From Liolophura sinensis (lineage: Eukaryota > Mollusca > Polyplacophora > Chitonida > Chitonidae): 64,000 nt of DNA. The stretch lies in NCBI RefSeq assembly GCF_032854445.1, contig NC_088305.1, positions 31,213,645 to 31,277,644 of the forward strand. Direction: 5' to 3'. The position numbers were made by a program, and so were the translations under genes. Under the pieces are notes generated by a model. The model worked only from the letters and a program-made list of their open reading frames with translations, searched no databases and was not told where the DNA came from. The stretch's first letter is position 1. Each line of letters opens with the position of its first letter. Below, piece after piece: positions 33,401 to 45,079 of this stretch.

Positions 33401-33500
33401 AAGTTGAGCCTGGTTTAGGAGCTGTCCATCAAGCTGATGCTGGTTCTGACATGCACTCTCGTGACAGACTCTTCAGGCTTACAAATAGCCCTTTTTGATG
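30446..33500. other. No gene recognised; one solitary 73-bp-array unit and a SINE fragment
   Basis: 31036-31110 matches one unit plus right flank of the array at 54661-55265 (CAGACATTCGTATACCAG, then GGTCAATAATTACAAGGCCA). 32190-32316 is a decayed SINE fragment. The rest shows no coding signal. Confidence 0.5.
32190..32316 (+). mobile_element. SINE family 1, decayed fragment
   Basis: It contains GTCTGCCAGCAGCCTGTGGA, CCATAATGCTGGCCGC and AGTACGGCGTAAAA with internal deletions; no head, no (AAAT)n tail. Confidence 0.7.
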
Positions 33501-34286
33501 CAGTGATGATTGTTGTAAAACAAAGATATGGCAAAATGGAATAGACACAAGACTATTCTTATGAATTTATTGTTTATTCCACAGGCTTTATCTTTCCGCA
33601 TGTGGTTTATAAATGAAGGTTTAGACGGGAGATAAAACGCATGCTGGAGACAATCGAGGGACGGTCAGGGAATATGGCGTTATGGCTTTTGGTAGCCAGA
33701 ATAAGCTGACAGAGAATAAAACTCTTTGTCATACTGTGGACACTGGCAGAGGCATTATGTTATGAAACACAGAAGAACACGCAACCTCAGGCACATAAAC
33801 CAAAAGCCATTTTACTGTGGAGCTATATTTCTGACTCAACTTTTTATTTACATGTAGTTCCGATGAAGTTCTAGTGCAATGATGGCCTTAACCGACTTCC
33901 GTAGTGGATCGATACATAACGGTATCTTCCGAGTAATGATTTCCAGATAAAAGAAATGTAAAACAGCGCGAGAAGGCGGATTGCACGTTTAGAGCCTCTA
34001 CACAGGCGGCACGAATTCAAGACTCCTTCCAGTATCCCTGCTTGGCGTTTAAATCAAGGCAAAACTTTGGATCTGATATTGAAGCTTTCCATTGAAATGA
34101 TGGTATATAGAAAAAGGGGCTAATACAGTTAAATACCCTTGTTATCGTGGTTGTCAAAAAATCAATACGTTGATACGGTGTGGTAAACACATTTGTTATA
34201 CACACGCAATTTATCAGATATCTACGTGTTACTTATAAATTTATTGGAAATAGCACTCCCATACCTTGTGCAGATTCCAAACGTGG

Positions 34287-34372
34287 AATGGTCCGTCAGC
34301 AACCTGTGGATAGTCGTGGGTTTCCCCCGAGCTTGAGTACTGCGTAAAACTCCAATCACAAAAATGAATATA
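34287..34372 (+). mobile_element. SINE family 1, internally deleted fragment
   Basis: GTCAGCAACCTGTGGATAGT is followed by CGTGGGTTTCCCCCGAGC and jumps to TTGAGTACTGCGTAAAAC. Confidence 0.7.
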
Positions 34373-37300
34373 GCATATCAGATACAACAGGATTCGGTGT
34401 AAAACGGGACACTGATAGGAATTTTTCTTCAGACCCTCTCAGCAAGAAAAAGGATTTCGACAATGGAATTTATAGCGTAGGCAATCGATATTGTCAGACA
34501 AAAATAGCCAAAACGCCATTTTGCAGAGAAGAATTTCCATTCCAGATTTGAAGACTACGACAAAATGTTTGTGAAGTATAATCGTCATTGGCACCAACAG
34601 AATTGACGGATACACTTTCGTTAGTTTATGCCATATTCCTTGGCCAATAATGGGGCCAATATCTTTCGCATCGAGATATAATTTCCCTCTAGACAATGGA
34701 AGAAACCATTTAAACTGCTGGGACATTCCAGCGTGCATAGTATTTTCTGAATAAACCAACAAAAATTTGCAAACATAAACTTGTCAACACGTCATGTTGA
34801 CATGAAGTATTGAAGCGAAAGAGCCTGATGACTGAAAATTTTTAATGAGTCACGGCAATTTGTGTTGATCTAAACGTTACGTTAGTGTTCGGGATAGCCA
34901 TAGTGGGAAATAGATCGATCTACACAATAGTGTGTATTTTGTCTTTCAGGGTTATAATACCTACGTAATTTTCTTCCCTTCTATTTTATCGAATGATTCC
35001 AGGAAGTTTGTGGTAATAACTGTTTTTTTTTTTATTTTTGGCCGACAAGTTGTGATTTGAACAGTTCAGATAACAAATGGCTATTTTCACAAAGGTTTCA
35101 AATAAAATTCCTAAAAATGTTTAGGTCTATAACTTTAGAGCGTGCATGTACAAACTTTTAGACGTTAACTTGTGTCACACAGGAACGAACCTGCCGACAT
35201 AGTGATGGAAGCCTTATGTCGGGAGACGGGTTGATTGGTCTCACTGATTGGTTGCTTTCCATCTACATGCTAAAACAGATTTGCATTGGATAAACTTCCT
35301 ACTATATCTGGCTTGAAATCAAGTCATGTCACTGAACGTGTGTGCATTGCTTAACAGTGAGAAGCTAACAATTCCACGAGTTACGTGTTCCTCTCTTCAT
35401 CTGACAAGACACGAGTCAGGGAGCAGACCTTATACCGATGCAGTTGACATCGGGTTTGATTACGTCGTGACTTCCGCCCCGCCATTGACAGCTCTCTGAG
35501 TCCTTACCCGTCCATGTGCTCATTTGATTGACAGGTGATAATTTCAGATGTCAGCGGAAATTTTTCTGAGGGCGACACAATGCAGCTCTGGCGAGAACCA
35601 CAAGGAAAACGCCTCTTGGAGTGTTAGATATGGGGTTTAATTAAATCGTTACCCTACCTTATTTACCAGATGCACAGACAAGCTTCGGATATGTCACCTG
35701 TTTTAAAAGTCAATGGAACGCTGACAACTCTAAAATATGTGTCAATCCTTGCGGACATCTGAATGGAGACACTTCGAAAAGAAGCATCACTGAAACGAAG
35801 ATTAACTCAAATCTGAGATAAATCAACATTAGTCCCTCTTGGGAATTGCTTGTATTCTGTCAGACTTGTAATTTAATAAAGTTTCCATCAGTACAAATTC
35901 TGCGAATGGTCTAGGAGGAAACAGTTAAACAGTCGTGCCTACCTCAGTATGATCACATGGTGGCACGGACGAGTGTACAGATGAGTGTAATGGACGTTAT
36001 AAAAAGCAAGCCAGTTCGAACAAAATCTCTTTTCAACTGATGTGTAAAATACTCACTGGATAAGCAGTAAGATTTATATAGTGAGATATTTGCAAGCGGT
36101 ATTGTGAAGCAAACTGTGAACACGCACCCGCATATCCCCAGCGTACAACAACAGCAGTCCGTTATTCACAGCGTGAACGTCCTGTTTTTGTTATGCACCG
36201 TTTCGACACATAGATTCCAATATGATTTGCCAAACCACATGGGCTACTTTACTACTTAAAGCCTCAGAATTGTTACCCAAAATTTCAGATTCTTAGGTAA
36301 ATCGGTACAGATTCGAGACAAGTAGAATAATAACAAACATAGCGAATACAACAGGGTTTCAAGTAATGCTTTGGATCCGCTAATAAACCAAACATGAGAA
36401 TTTAATCTGTCTTGATATGCATATGTGCAAAGAAAATTTTACCTTTAAAGTTAATGACTCGATGGGGTTCCAGACAGTGAAAATGAAAACATTATCACAA
36501 GATCTAAATCGCTGAAACTGAAAGTGCAGAGATTTAATTTGATTTCAGATGATCAGACACCCAAGCCTTCGTGAAAGCAAGATGTTACAACGACAACGCC
36601 TGAACAACGCAGTGGTAAGGAAAGCTCCCATGAAGGTGTGGATGAAACTCCGATTAGGAATTACAATAGACGTAAAAACCCCGAGGTCTCTTGATAATAT
36701 AATGGGGTTTCTACGCAGAATATTTAACGAATTATACAGAAAACGATAAAATGGCACGCGCTTTTTTGGTCAGGTGGGAAATGAGAGCGGGTAAAATCGG
36801 GATTAACAAAAGCAAAGCTTTTAAGCAATTATTACAGTATGGTTTTGAAAAAAAGTAATTTGTAGACACATTTCAGAGAAACAGTGATAGGCTTCCCATA
36901 AAGAAGACATATTAGTAATGCCGACTAATTTTATTTGTGGAAACATGACAACTTTGATAAATATTACATGGTAACCCGTTATAAGTGGTTATCTAGCTAA
37001 CCTGTTTAAACTGTCGCTAAGTGTGATACTGTTATCTGTACCAAATTTCACATCATATGTTTCTCAATGTTCTCCGAGTATGGCATCAAGAGTACACACA
37101 ACATCAAAGCTGACAACACACCCGTTTAGAAGTGTTGGTGTCACTACCCTCATTGAGCGTCTTATCCACGAGCAGGTTAGCAGGCCTTTACTCTCTCAGG
37201 CTTCTATCCTCACCTCACAGAGACAAAGGAAACGTTATCCCCTCTGGCCAGTCGTTTTGTTCTTAGTAGTAATACAGTTTGTAACCAATTGATTCCTTCT

Positions 37301-38465
37301 TTAGAAGCTTTCCACGTGCAGTAATTGCCGTCCCATTCGACACCGGAGCGAGATGATCTAAAATTGACACTCGAAATATTTGACCCATATATTTATACCT
37401 GTTTGAGACTAGTGTTGATACGAATTACCACTTCAGGTTACAAAAGACTCATTTTGTGCAGCCAAAACAGTTACTATGAATCTCAGTACAGATAGCCTGA
37501 TTGTTCATTTGTTTGGCAGCGACAGTCTGCTCACGGTAACAGGACATACTGGGCAAAGTGGAGTGATTTCATTCAGGAACGCGGAATCCACTTTCTGCTC
37601 AGTAATTGAGAACCCTTAGCCAGGGTTTTTTCCTCTCTGGGCGCCGACAGTCTGTCTCTCAAGAACATATCAGATTCGATAACATTTAGCTGAGAATTCT
37701 CCTTACTTCAAGCCGCAGTCCAATTCATGAAAGGGAGATCTATTTATAGAAGGTGAAATGATTGATTTATTGGAGGATTTAGCCGTTGGTAAATCAAAAC
37801 CCATACGTTCATAACAATTCTAGTCGTTCAGAATGAAGGATCGACTGGGCCTGTCATTTGCTGTCTTCCACCGTAGACTACATCCTGGCCTATTTTATAT
37901 TCGCTGCATGTCATTGCAAATGTGTTTGCAGAAATAAATAGGATGTCTGTAATCTCTAACTTCAGACAATGATTAGTACGTCTTTTCCTTGATTTTGAAT
38001 TGACTTGCCTCATTTCCACATTTTCCAGCCCATTCTGTCGCCGGACATACCTCTCATTTCTATTACAATCAAATATCCCCAGATAACATTCGCATTAGAC
38101 TGTCGGATTTTTCGACCGCTCGCCTACATATCTTCTAGCAGGGAAATTCCACGACATTCTGCACGGCTAAATGTTCAGTGGCGAGAAATATTCAGCCAGA
38201 TCTTCTTGTTAACCTGTTTAAAACGGTAAGGACCTAACAATTTCTGATGCTCATTTCTCCAATAAAGCTTGAATTTAATCCATTTCTCCGTAGACGTCGT
38301 TCACCCACATTTAATGTACCCGTATCAATATTTTGTCGCCTATAGCTCTATGAGAGCTGTTTAATTCCTGGGAACAGTTCTAAGATGATGAGATATTAAT
38401 ACTATCTCAAGATCTTCGTCAGCTGTGTACACCAGATAAAATATGCAGATAAATTATTGCAGGGA

Positions 38466-38537
38466 CAGGATTTATTATTTATTTATTTTTTGAGTGGAGT
38501 TTCACGTCGTACTCAAGAATATTTCACTTATATGACA
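38466..38537 (-). mobile_element. SINE family 1, 3'-end fragment, reversed
   Basis: The plus strand shows TTTATTTATTTTTT then CGTCGTACTCAAGAATATTT and CACTTATATGAC, the reverse complement of the family tail. Confidence 0.75.
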
Positions 38538-38967
38538 TGTACCACGGCGGTAACGTGAATTCAAATACAACCAGTCTTACAAACCAAGGTCGAAAAATTT
38601 CTACTCGAATATTTGTAGTTGTAGAGTGATAAAAACTGACTAGGCAACTGAACAGTTCAGCAAAATAAATAACAACATCATAAGTGACACTAACGCAATT
38701 AATATTTATGATTATATTACAGCATTTCTTCGAAATTTCGCCAAAAGAAAAATGCACTTTGGCTAGTTGGAAGATGACCTTCGCGGTTTTTGATATATCT
38801 ATTTTGATATATATTGAATATCTTTCGATATAGTAAACAGATGAATATTAAACTGCTGTTTCGTTTAGTTGATATTTTATGATACATCGTCCACCACGGC
38901 ATGTATGAGTAGGTCATAATCTAACCCAATCCGTGCATTTATTTCTCGGGCAAATCTTAAATTCATC

Positions 38968-39140
38968 ATCTTCCTCTCCGGCCGTACGTGGGAAGATCTT
39001 CCAGCAACCTGTTGATGGTCATGGGTTTCCCCCGGGCTCTGCCCGGTTTCCTCCCACCATAATGCTGGCCGCCGTCGTAAATGAAATATTCTTGAGTACG
39101 GCGTAAAACACCAATCAAATATAAAACAAATATATAAATA
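38968..39140 (+). mobile_element. SINE family 1, 5'-truncated copy, private to duplication copy 1
   Basis: It starts at TTCCTCTCCGGCCGTACGTG and runs to GAGTACGGCGTAAAACACCA and an A/T-rich tail. The equivalent place in copy 2 (about 52640) lacks it, so it inserted after the duplication. Confidence 0.85.
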
Positions 39141-39289
39141 AACAAATTTATCATATCAGTACAACACTTAATCTTAACAAACCTTACGTGTCAAACAATA
39201 TTCTTTGTTATTTGCGGCCAAGAATGATGTAATCCATTATCTCTCAACAGCATTAAATAATAAGACAATTTCTTTTGCGGCTAACATCA

Positions 39290-39600
39290 CTGTTCTTTGA
39301 AATTATTTATGGAAAGTGGAACTCGTTATGATGATGTAATAAATTATCATGTATCTGTCGTTTCTCTTCCTGATTAAGGCTTTTATGTTTACTGATGATC
39401 ATCATCATTTTATGATCACTGATCGACGAGCCACGCAAATGTTATACTATAACCAATAACAAAGTTAGATAGCCGCTTCTGCTGAACACCAGGTCGGAAA
39501 TGGAACCTGCTTTTACCGGAAATGGAATTAGTGGACTTAAAATTGGTGTGAAATGATGGACACATTGATAGTAAATATACATTTATTTTCCTTTTATTAC
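39290..39600 (+). promoter_or_regulatory. Conserved non-coding core, copy 1 (candidate regulatory element)
   Basis: About 94% identical to 52675-52985 by eye (about 18 differences in 300), although the surrounding duplication is far more diverged. It holds CCAAT (39453-39457) and a paired GGAA site (TCGGAA at 39494, CCGGAA at 39516). No shared open frame. Function is inferred only from conservation. Confidence 0.5.
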
Positions 39601-40758
39601 ACTTTAACGTACCTTCAAACTATTTATGGGAGTTAGACGAGATGTCTAAGGAGCGGGCTTAATGTGCCCGGAAGTCACCAGAAGATGTGTTCTTATTGAC
39701 CTGTGACACTGGACACTGGACACTGGCAATGTGCACTTTCTTGTCATAGTTAAATGGCAAAGTTCTAGCCATTAATTATGATGTTTTTGTCTCTGTTATA
39801 GTTGACTGGAAGGTGAACTAACAGCTCTTCAGGTCTGAATGAAGCGCCACCTATTGTGTTATCACGAATAAAACACGATAAAAGGAGGAAAGCCAGGCAG
39901 ATCTGATGATAGTATCGAGATTACAAAGAAGCTCTGGTGAATGTCAGTTGACATTAAGCAAGACTCAAGTGAATGAGGAGTATTGGCAGGTGACAGCTTT
40001 GATATACCACATTAATATCTTAAATCAATGGTTTGTCGTTTTCTTATTTTGTACTTTATCTATATGGTGACAGGCATTGTTACTCCTTATTCTCTGCCAG
40101 AGTTTTCGTTCTTATCGCCCTATGATCACGTGACCAAAGTGTATATATGCACGCCTAATTGATTCGATAATTTTAAATCGTATTTGATGTTTTTCTTTGA
40201 TCAGTTGTTGATCATAAGGTAGCTACGCCCTGACATCAGCTGGGGATCACTGTCTTGCCGTCCCATAAAGTTGCGCCTCACGTGCTTTTAACACAGTCTG
40301 TTTAATTTGTTTGATCCGCATGTTTGATGTTCATGATATGTACACGACCGCAGTATGGAGAGTTATTACATTTTAACTGTTCAAGGGAATGCTAAGTAGC
40401 ATAGAAGCAACGTACACATTCCCTTGCACCATGGTTTACAGAGAATCAAGTAAAAACATAATAGTGATGATAATAGAAATGTATTAGACTTTACTGCTGA
40501 TTACTCCGTACTCCAAATGCTGTGTTGTTGTCACATTTAACGAATACCAGACACATTGCTGGCACAATTACAACATGGAGCTCGTGAACACAAGCCTAAA
40601 TGTGGCTTAATTGTTCATGGACAACAAGAATATACTGTGACAAAATGGCACTTTTTTTGTTCTAAATCTTCACCGTATTGGAATCTGCCATCGATTTTGC
40701 GCTGAATGATTTGGAATGCAAATTCAAATTTATGCACATCTTTAAAATATGAAACGAT

Positions 40759-41046
40759 ACGCTCTTAGGCACAGTTTTACATACGCTGTTAGGCACAGCG
40801 TTAGATACGCTGTTAGACATAATCTTAAATACGCTGTAAGGCGCAGCTTTAGATACGCTGTTAGACACAATCTTAAATACGCTGTAAGGCGCAGCTTTAG
40901 ATACGCTGTTAGGCACAGCCTTAGATACGCTGTTAGGCGCAGCTTTAGAGACCCTGTTAGGCACAGCGTTAGATACGCTGTTAGACACAATCTTAAATAC
41001 ACTGTAAGGCGCAGCTTTAGATACGCTGTTAGACGGAGATTTAGAA
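40759..41046. repeat. 24-bp minisatellite, 12 copies, private to duplication copy 1
   Basis: Unit ACGCTGTTAGGCACAGCGTT then AGAT. Two variants (GTTAGACACAATCTTAAAT and GTAAGGCGCAGCTTTAGAT) partly alternate, giving a 48-bp higher-order pattern. The unit length and lack of stops leave several frames open on both strands; no gene is inferred. Confidence 0.92.
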
Positions 41047-42058
41047 TGATAAATCAATGAGTCAGAATCAAGCAAAATATGTCACATGAAATATGCCGGA
41101 CTTCAGGTGAAATACAGCAATTAAGGACACCCTGTTGAGGAGAAAACTTTAGACACCAATATGAGTCACACAGGGACTCAACTTTACGCACAACGTTGGA
41201 AGTTGTTAGACACAGATGTAGAGAATTCAAATATTTATTCTGGAAACCGGTCATCAGCGATCAAAGACACGCAATTTGCATAGAGATGGATTTGGTGTAT
41301 GCATTGATAAACGTTTTAGACATTTAAAGTATACGATACTGTAAAAGACGTACGGCATAAAGAGTAAATCCAGAGGAGGGACAACAGTGTGACAGTTGGC
41401 AAATGATCACTTGTAACCGGTCAAATCTGGCCTCTTGATAATTTTACCTCAGTTAGGGTTTTATTCTATGGTTCATGTATATGTCTAAATAGAACCAAAT
41501 TACACACCTCTCTAGCACCATAGCTTAAGCAGAAGTAGCTAAAAAAAATGCAAAGATGTTAATTGCGAATTATTAGACGTAACTGGTCTAGAATTCCTCA
41601 AAATGCTGTGTTGACACGACAGGAACAACTTTTGTACAGCCTTGCGTTCCTCCACAGACACAAGTACAAACTGACAGCATGGACTCACCAATACGACAGC
41701 CAAATTTTTTATTAAACATTTACATCTTTTATTATAGAGCACTACATAACTGACTTCTTTGTCTTCAAGAGTTCGTCTCAGATTTATTGGCATTAACTTG
41801 GAATGACCCGCTCAAGCTTATTGCAGCTTTTGAAACTTAGACGACTCCGCCCACACAGTTAAATAATTCATTTTAGCCGCTGAAAGTAGTTTGTTCTATC
41901 ATAAAAACTAAGTTTATGTCGCTTGACGATTTTTCAGTGTTATTGGGAACGTTACGTGCATTCTTGCATTAGTAAAGCCACTCATGAAAAAGCTGTTTTG
42001 TTCTGATACCTGCCAATTTTCAGAAAAACATAGGTAATGGAAGTAATTAATCAAAACC

Positions 42059-42538
42059 TGTTAATGTCATGCATGTTCGTGTGTTTGCACAGATACACTG
42101 TTAATGTCATGCATGTTCGTGTGTTTGCCCAGATACACCGTTAATGTCATGCATGTTCGTGTGTCTGCACAGATACACTGTTAATGTCATGAATGTACGT
42201 GTGTTTGCCCAGATACACTGTTAATGCCATGAATGTATGTGTGTTTGCCCAGATACACTGTTAATGTCATGCTTGTTCGTATGATTGCACATATACACTG
42301 TTAATGTCATGCATGTACGTGTGTTTGCCCTGATACACTGTTAATGCCATGAATGTACGTGTGTTTGCCCAGATACACTGTTAACGTCATGCATGGTCGT
42401 GTTTTTGACCAGATACACTGTTAACGTCATGCATGTTCGTGTGTTTGCACATATACACTGTTAACGTCATGCATGTATGTGTGTTTGCCCTGATACACCG
42501 TTAATGCCATGAATGTATGTGTGTTTGCCCTGATCTCT
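42059..42538. repeat. 40-bp minisatellite, 12 copies, private to duplication copy 1
   Basis: Unit TGTTAATGTCATGCATGTTC then GTGTGTTTGCACAGATACAC. A SINE fragment follows it. The homologous place in copy 2 (near 57000-57110) is unexpanded. Confidence 0.92.
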
Positions 42539-42651
42539 GCTCGGTTTACTAACCATCATAATGCCTGCCACCGTCGCATAAGTGAAATATTCCTGAAGAC
42601 GTAAAACATCAAGAAGTAAAACATCAATGAAATAAATCAATAAATACATCA
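42539..42651 (+). mobile_element. SINE family 1, 3'-end fragment
   Basis: CCGTCGCATAAGTGAAATAT then GACGTAAAACATCAA twice and AAATAAATCAATAAATA. It adjoins the 40-bp array. Confidence 0.75.
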
Positions 42652-43375
42652 TCAATGTGTGAAAATAACCCTTTACGAGTGTGAGGGCTTGAAGTATTGT
42701 TCTATCACAATTCCTTATCACAAAATAACACCTCTGAAAAAAGGGCCAACTCATCCCAATCTAAAATGCTTGAAAAAAGTGATGATCTTATAAATCAAAT
42801 TTACCCTCACATCATGTCGTGAGTTGAGGCCAGCAGATGAAAGAGTTGTCGTTTTCGGCGCTCTTTTCGGATGCTGTCTTTCTGCACTTGGGCACCTTCT
42901 GGTTAACTAAGAGAGAGTTTCCATAACGCAGTACTTCTTCCGCCTCCGGCAGGTAATCGATATGCAGTTGTAAAACAAAGTAGAGTGAATTATACCTGTA
43001 TCATGGGATCCTTAACTTTGATTTTGACAAGAGGCCCTCCTTGATATGGAGATATTTCAACCTGTCTACAGAGAATTATAAATATCTCATCAAGTGCATT
43101 AACCAAGTGAACTTACTTTCTAGATCCAACGAATGTAATATTGGGCCCATTAAGTTTTTCTAACGTGTGTGCAGCTAATGGACTAGATGAGGAAAATTGG
43201 GCCTTTACATTGCTTTTGGTGAATTTCCGGTATCAAGATTGCCTTAAGGATAAAAGTTTTGTTTTCCGGTGTTTATATGATGTTTTATTGTCTGATTTGG
43301 TCTTAAAATATGACAATCATGGGTCCCTTTCGAACACGCTGATTACTAACGGCTTTTGTGCACTATCAGGTGATG

Positions 43376-43534
43376 AATGAGATCGTGGGTTCAAGTCCAG
43401 CTCTTGTAGGTTCAACTGCGATTTTACTGACTCTGGAGGATTTTGTCTGTCAGATTCCTTCCACACATAAACCACACACATGTCATATAGAGTAAGTGAA
43501 ATATTTGGGCATAAAACAGAAACCAAATAGATAA
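43376..43534 (+). mobile_element. SINE-like element, duplication copy 1
   Basis: A B-box-like GTGGGTTCAAGTCCAGC near 43386, then a non-family body, then AAGTGAAATATTTGGGCATA and AAATAGATAAATA. Its counterpart in copy 2 is 57780-57926, so it predates the duplication. Confidence 0.6.
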
Positions 43535-45061
43535 ATATATTCAGAAACATTTCTGATAACTGATAACCCAGGATTGTTCATGAGCTTATTCGTCTTATTA
43601 CATCCACTTCATGACCAGTAAACACGGAAACAATTAATGATGCAAATCTGTGAATATACATACACCAGTACCAGCAGATACAGTCTTCGAAGCTTTCATC
43701 TACATATGTAAATATCACGGAGACAATTGTTTCCCAGCTACAAGCCTACGACGGAGAGCTAGTGGGCTAGTGTGTACTCGATGTAAGAAGCCTGGCTTAA
43801 GAAAACATGTTGATACTTGAGACTGACGATTATCCACCACGCAGAGAAGAAATGCCTTCTCGAATTGTCGGCGCTGAAAAGGCCAGACGGATTTTTCATA
43901 TCGTTTTTGGCAGCGGCAATCTACTCCGAATTACCCGGCATGTTCTACAAGCAGAACTGATTTCCTCCGGGCACGCCGATTCCCCTCTTCACGGACTAAC
44001 TGTGAACACTTAGTGCTAACGTACGTCTCTTCTGGTGTATCAACAGACGATGTGGTGAGTTTTAAGCGGTCTGTGTCACTACAAACGGCAATCTGAGCTC
44101 TTGTGAAAGCAGATAGACCTGATTCCATTTTCATTTCCCTTGAAGGACGCTCGTAAAAGACAACACAAGAAGCAGTTCCATAAAACCACTTGCGTTACCA
44201 ATCCTAAGTCGACATAATTATTCAACTTTCGGAATTCCCAGGTACTTTTTCCGGTCTGTGCCTGGACAGAAACATTTTTTTGTATAGTCTTTATTTTGTA
44301 ATCTTTGGGAGCACGATAAACCATGACTTATACTGTGACCCATTTAGTGAATACAACAATTTGACATATAAATAACTGTACGTGTGTATATTTGTACAAT
44401 GTAATCAGACTAGCGAATTACATGTGCAAGAGATAGTGCTTTTGGTGGGAGCGTGCAGTGCCAAATAGGTTACATATCAACAGTTCAAAATGGACGATAT
44501 AATATAGACATGTGCGTGAATAAATAGGAACGACAGATATGTAAGAATAATATTTTGGAAAGTTTCCTAAAATTACACAGCTAAATATGCAAATGGGATT
44601 ACAGATGTTTTTGTCTCTTGGAGTAAAGGTTGAGACCGATGATATAAATATACAATGCTTAATTAAATCTCCGGCTCTCATTAATAAAGCAACCCACATG
44701 TTGCATAATTATTTCATTCGATATTGCCGGAAATGTGTTGTTCCCAAAAAGTAACGTAACTGGCGTAATAACACCAGTACAGCCCGACACGGTAACACCA
44801 TCCATTAGTTTTACCCTCTGTGCATCATACAGATGACATTTTCACAGGTAATGTTCCGCATTTTCATACTTGTGCCCACAATCACATTTTGTAGAATCAG
44901 GCAGGAAGTTGTCAAATAGATCGCCATTGAGATTACTACGGCCATTAAAATGTTTGTCAATCTAGATTCTGAGTAGTACTATGGAGGTGGTTTGTCGACT
45001 GGAACAATAAATTGAGCTTAGATTTAAAATGGGCTGGATCACTGAGTTGTTTCACATGGAG

Positions 45062-45079
45062 TGGGGGGGGGGGGGGGGG
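45062..45079 (+). repeat. Long G homopolymer
   Basis: A run of about 17-18 G after GGAGT and before AAGCATTCC. It can form a G-quadruplex, and its exact length is error-prone in sequencing. Confidence 0.85.

Larger units (their letters stand above)
33500..43800. repeat. Segmental duplication, copy 1
   Basis: Collinear blocks match copy 2 and/or copy 3. They are 33655-33840 (58570-58730), 35370-35660 (47435-47550; 60960-61260), 36480-37330 (48450-49520; 62800-63700), 37480-37680 (49680-49860; 63850-64000), 37990-38410 (49930-50400), 39290-40210 (52675-53610), 40430-40700 (53780-54150), 41130-41340 (56390-56580), 41760-42050 (56730-57000), 42660-43560 (57110-57930) and 43560-43800 (57960-58290). 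No protein gene is seen. The left boundary is uncertain. Confidence 0.8.

Noticed and set aside
37023-37292. 89-90-codon frames at equivalent places in duplicates 1 and 2
   Set aside because: The reading frames differ between the copies, and the copy 1 frame meets a stop in copy 2; conservation here is not coding.
40662-41075. Three overlapping 86-137-codon frames on both strands
   Set aside because: They arise from the 24-bp repeat and are absent from the homologous part of duplication copy 2.
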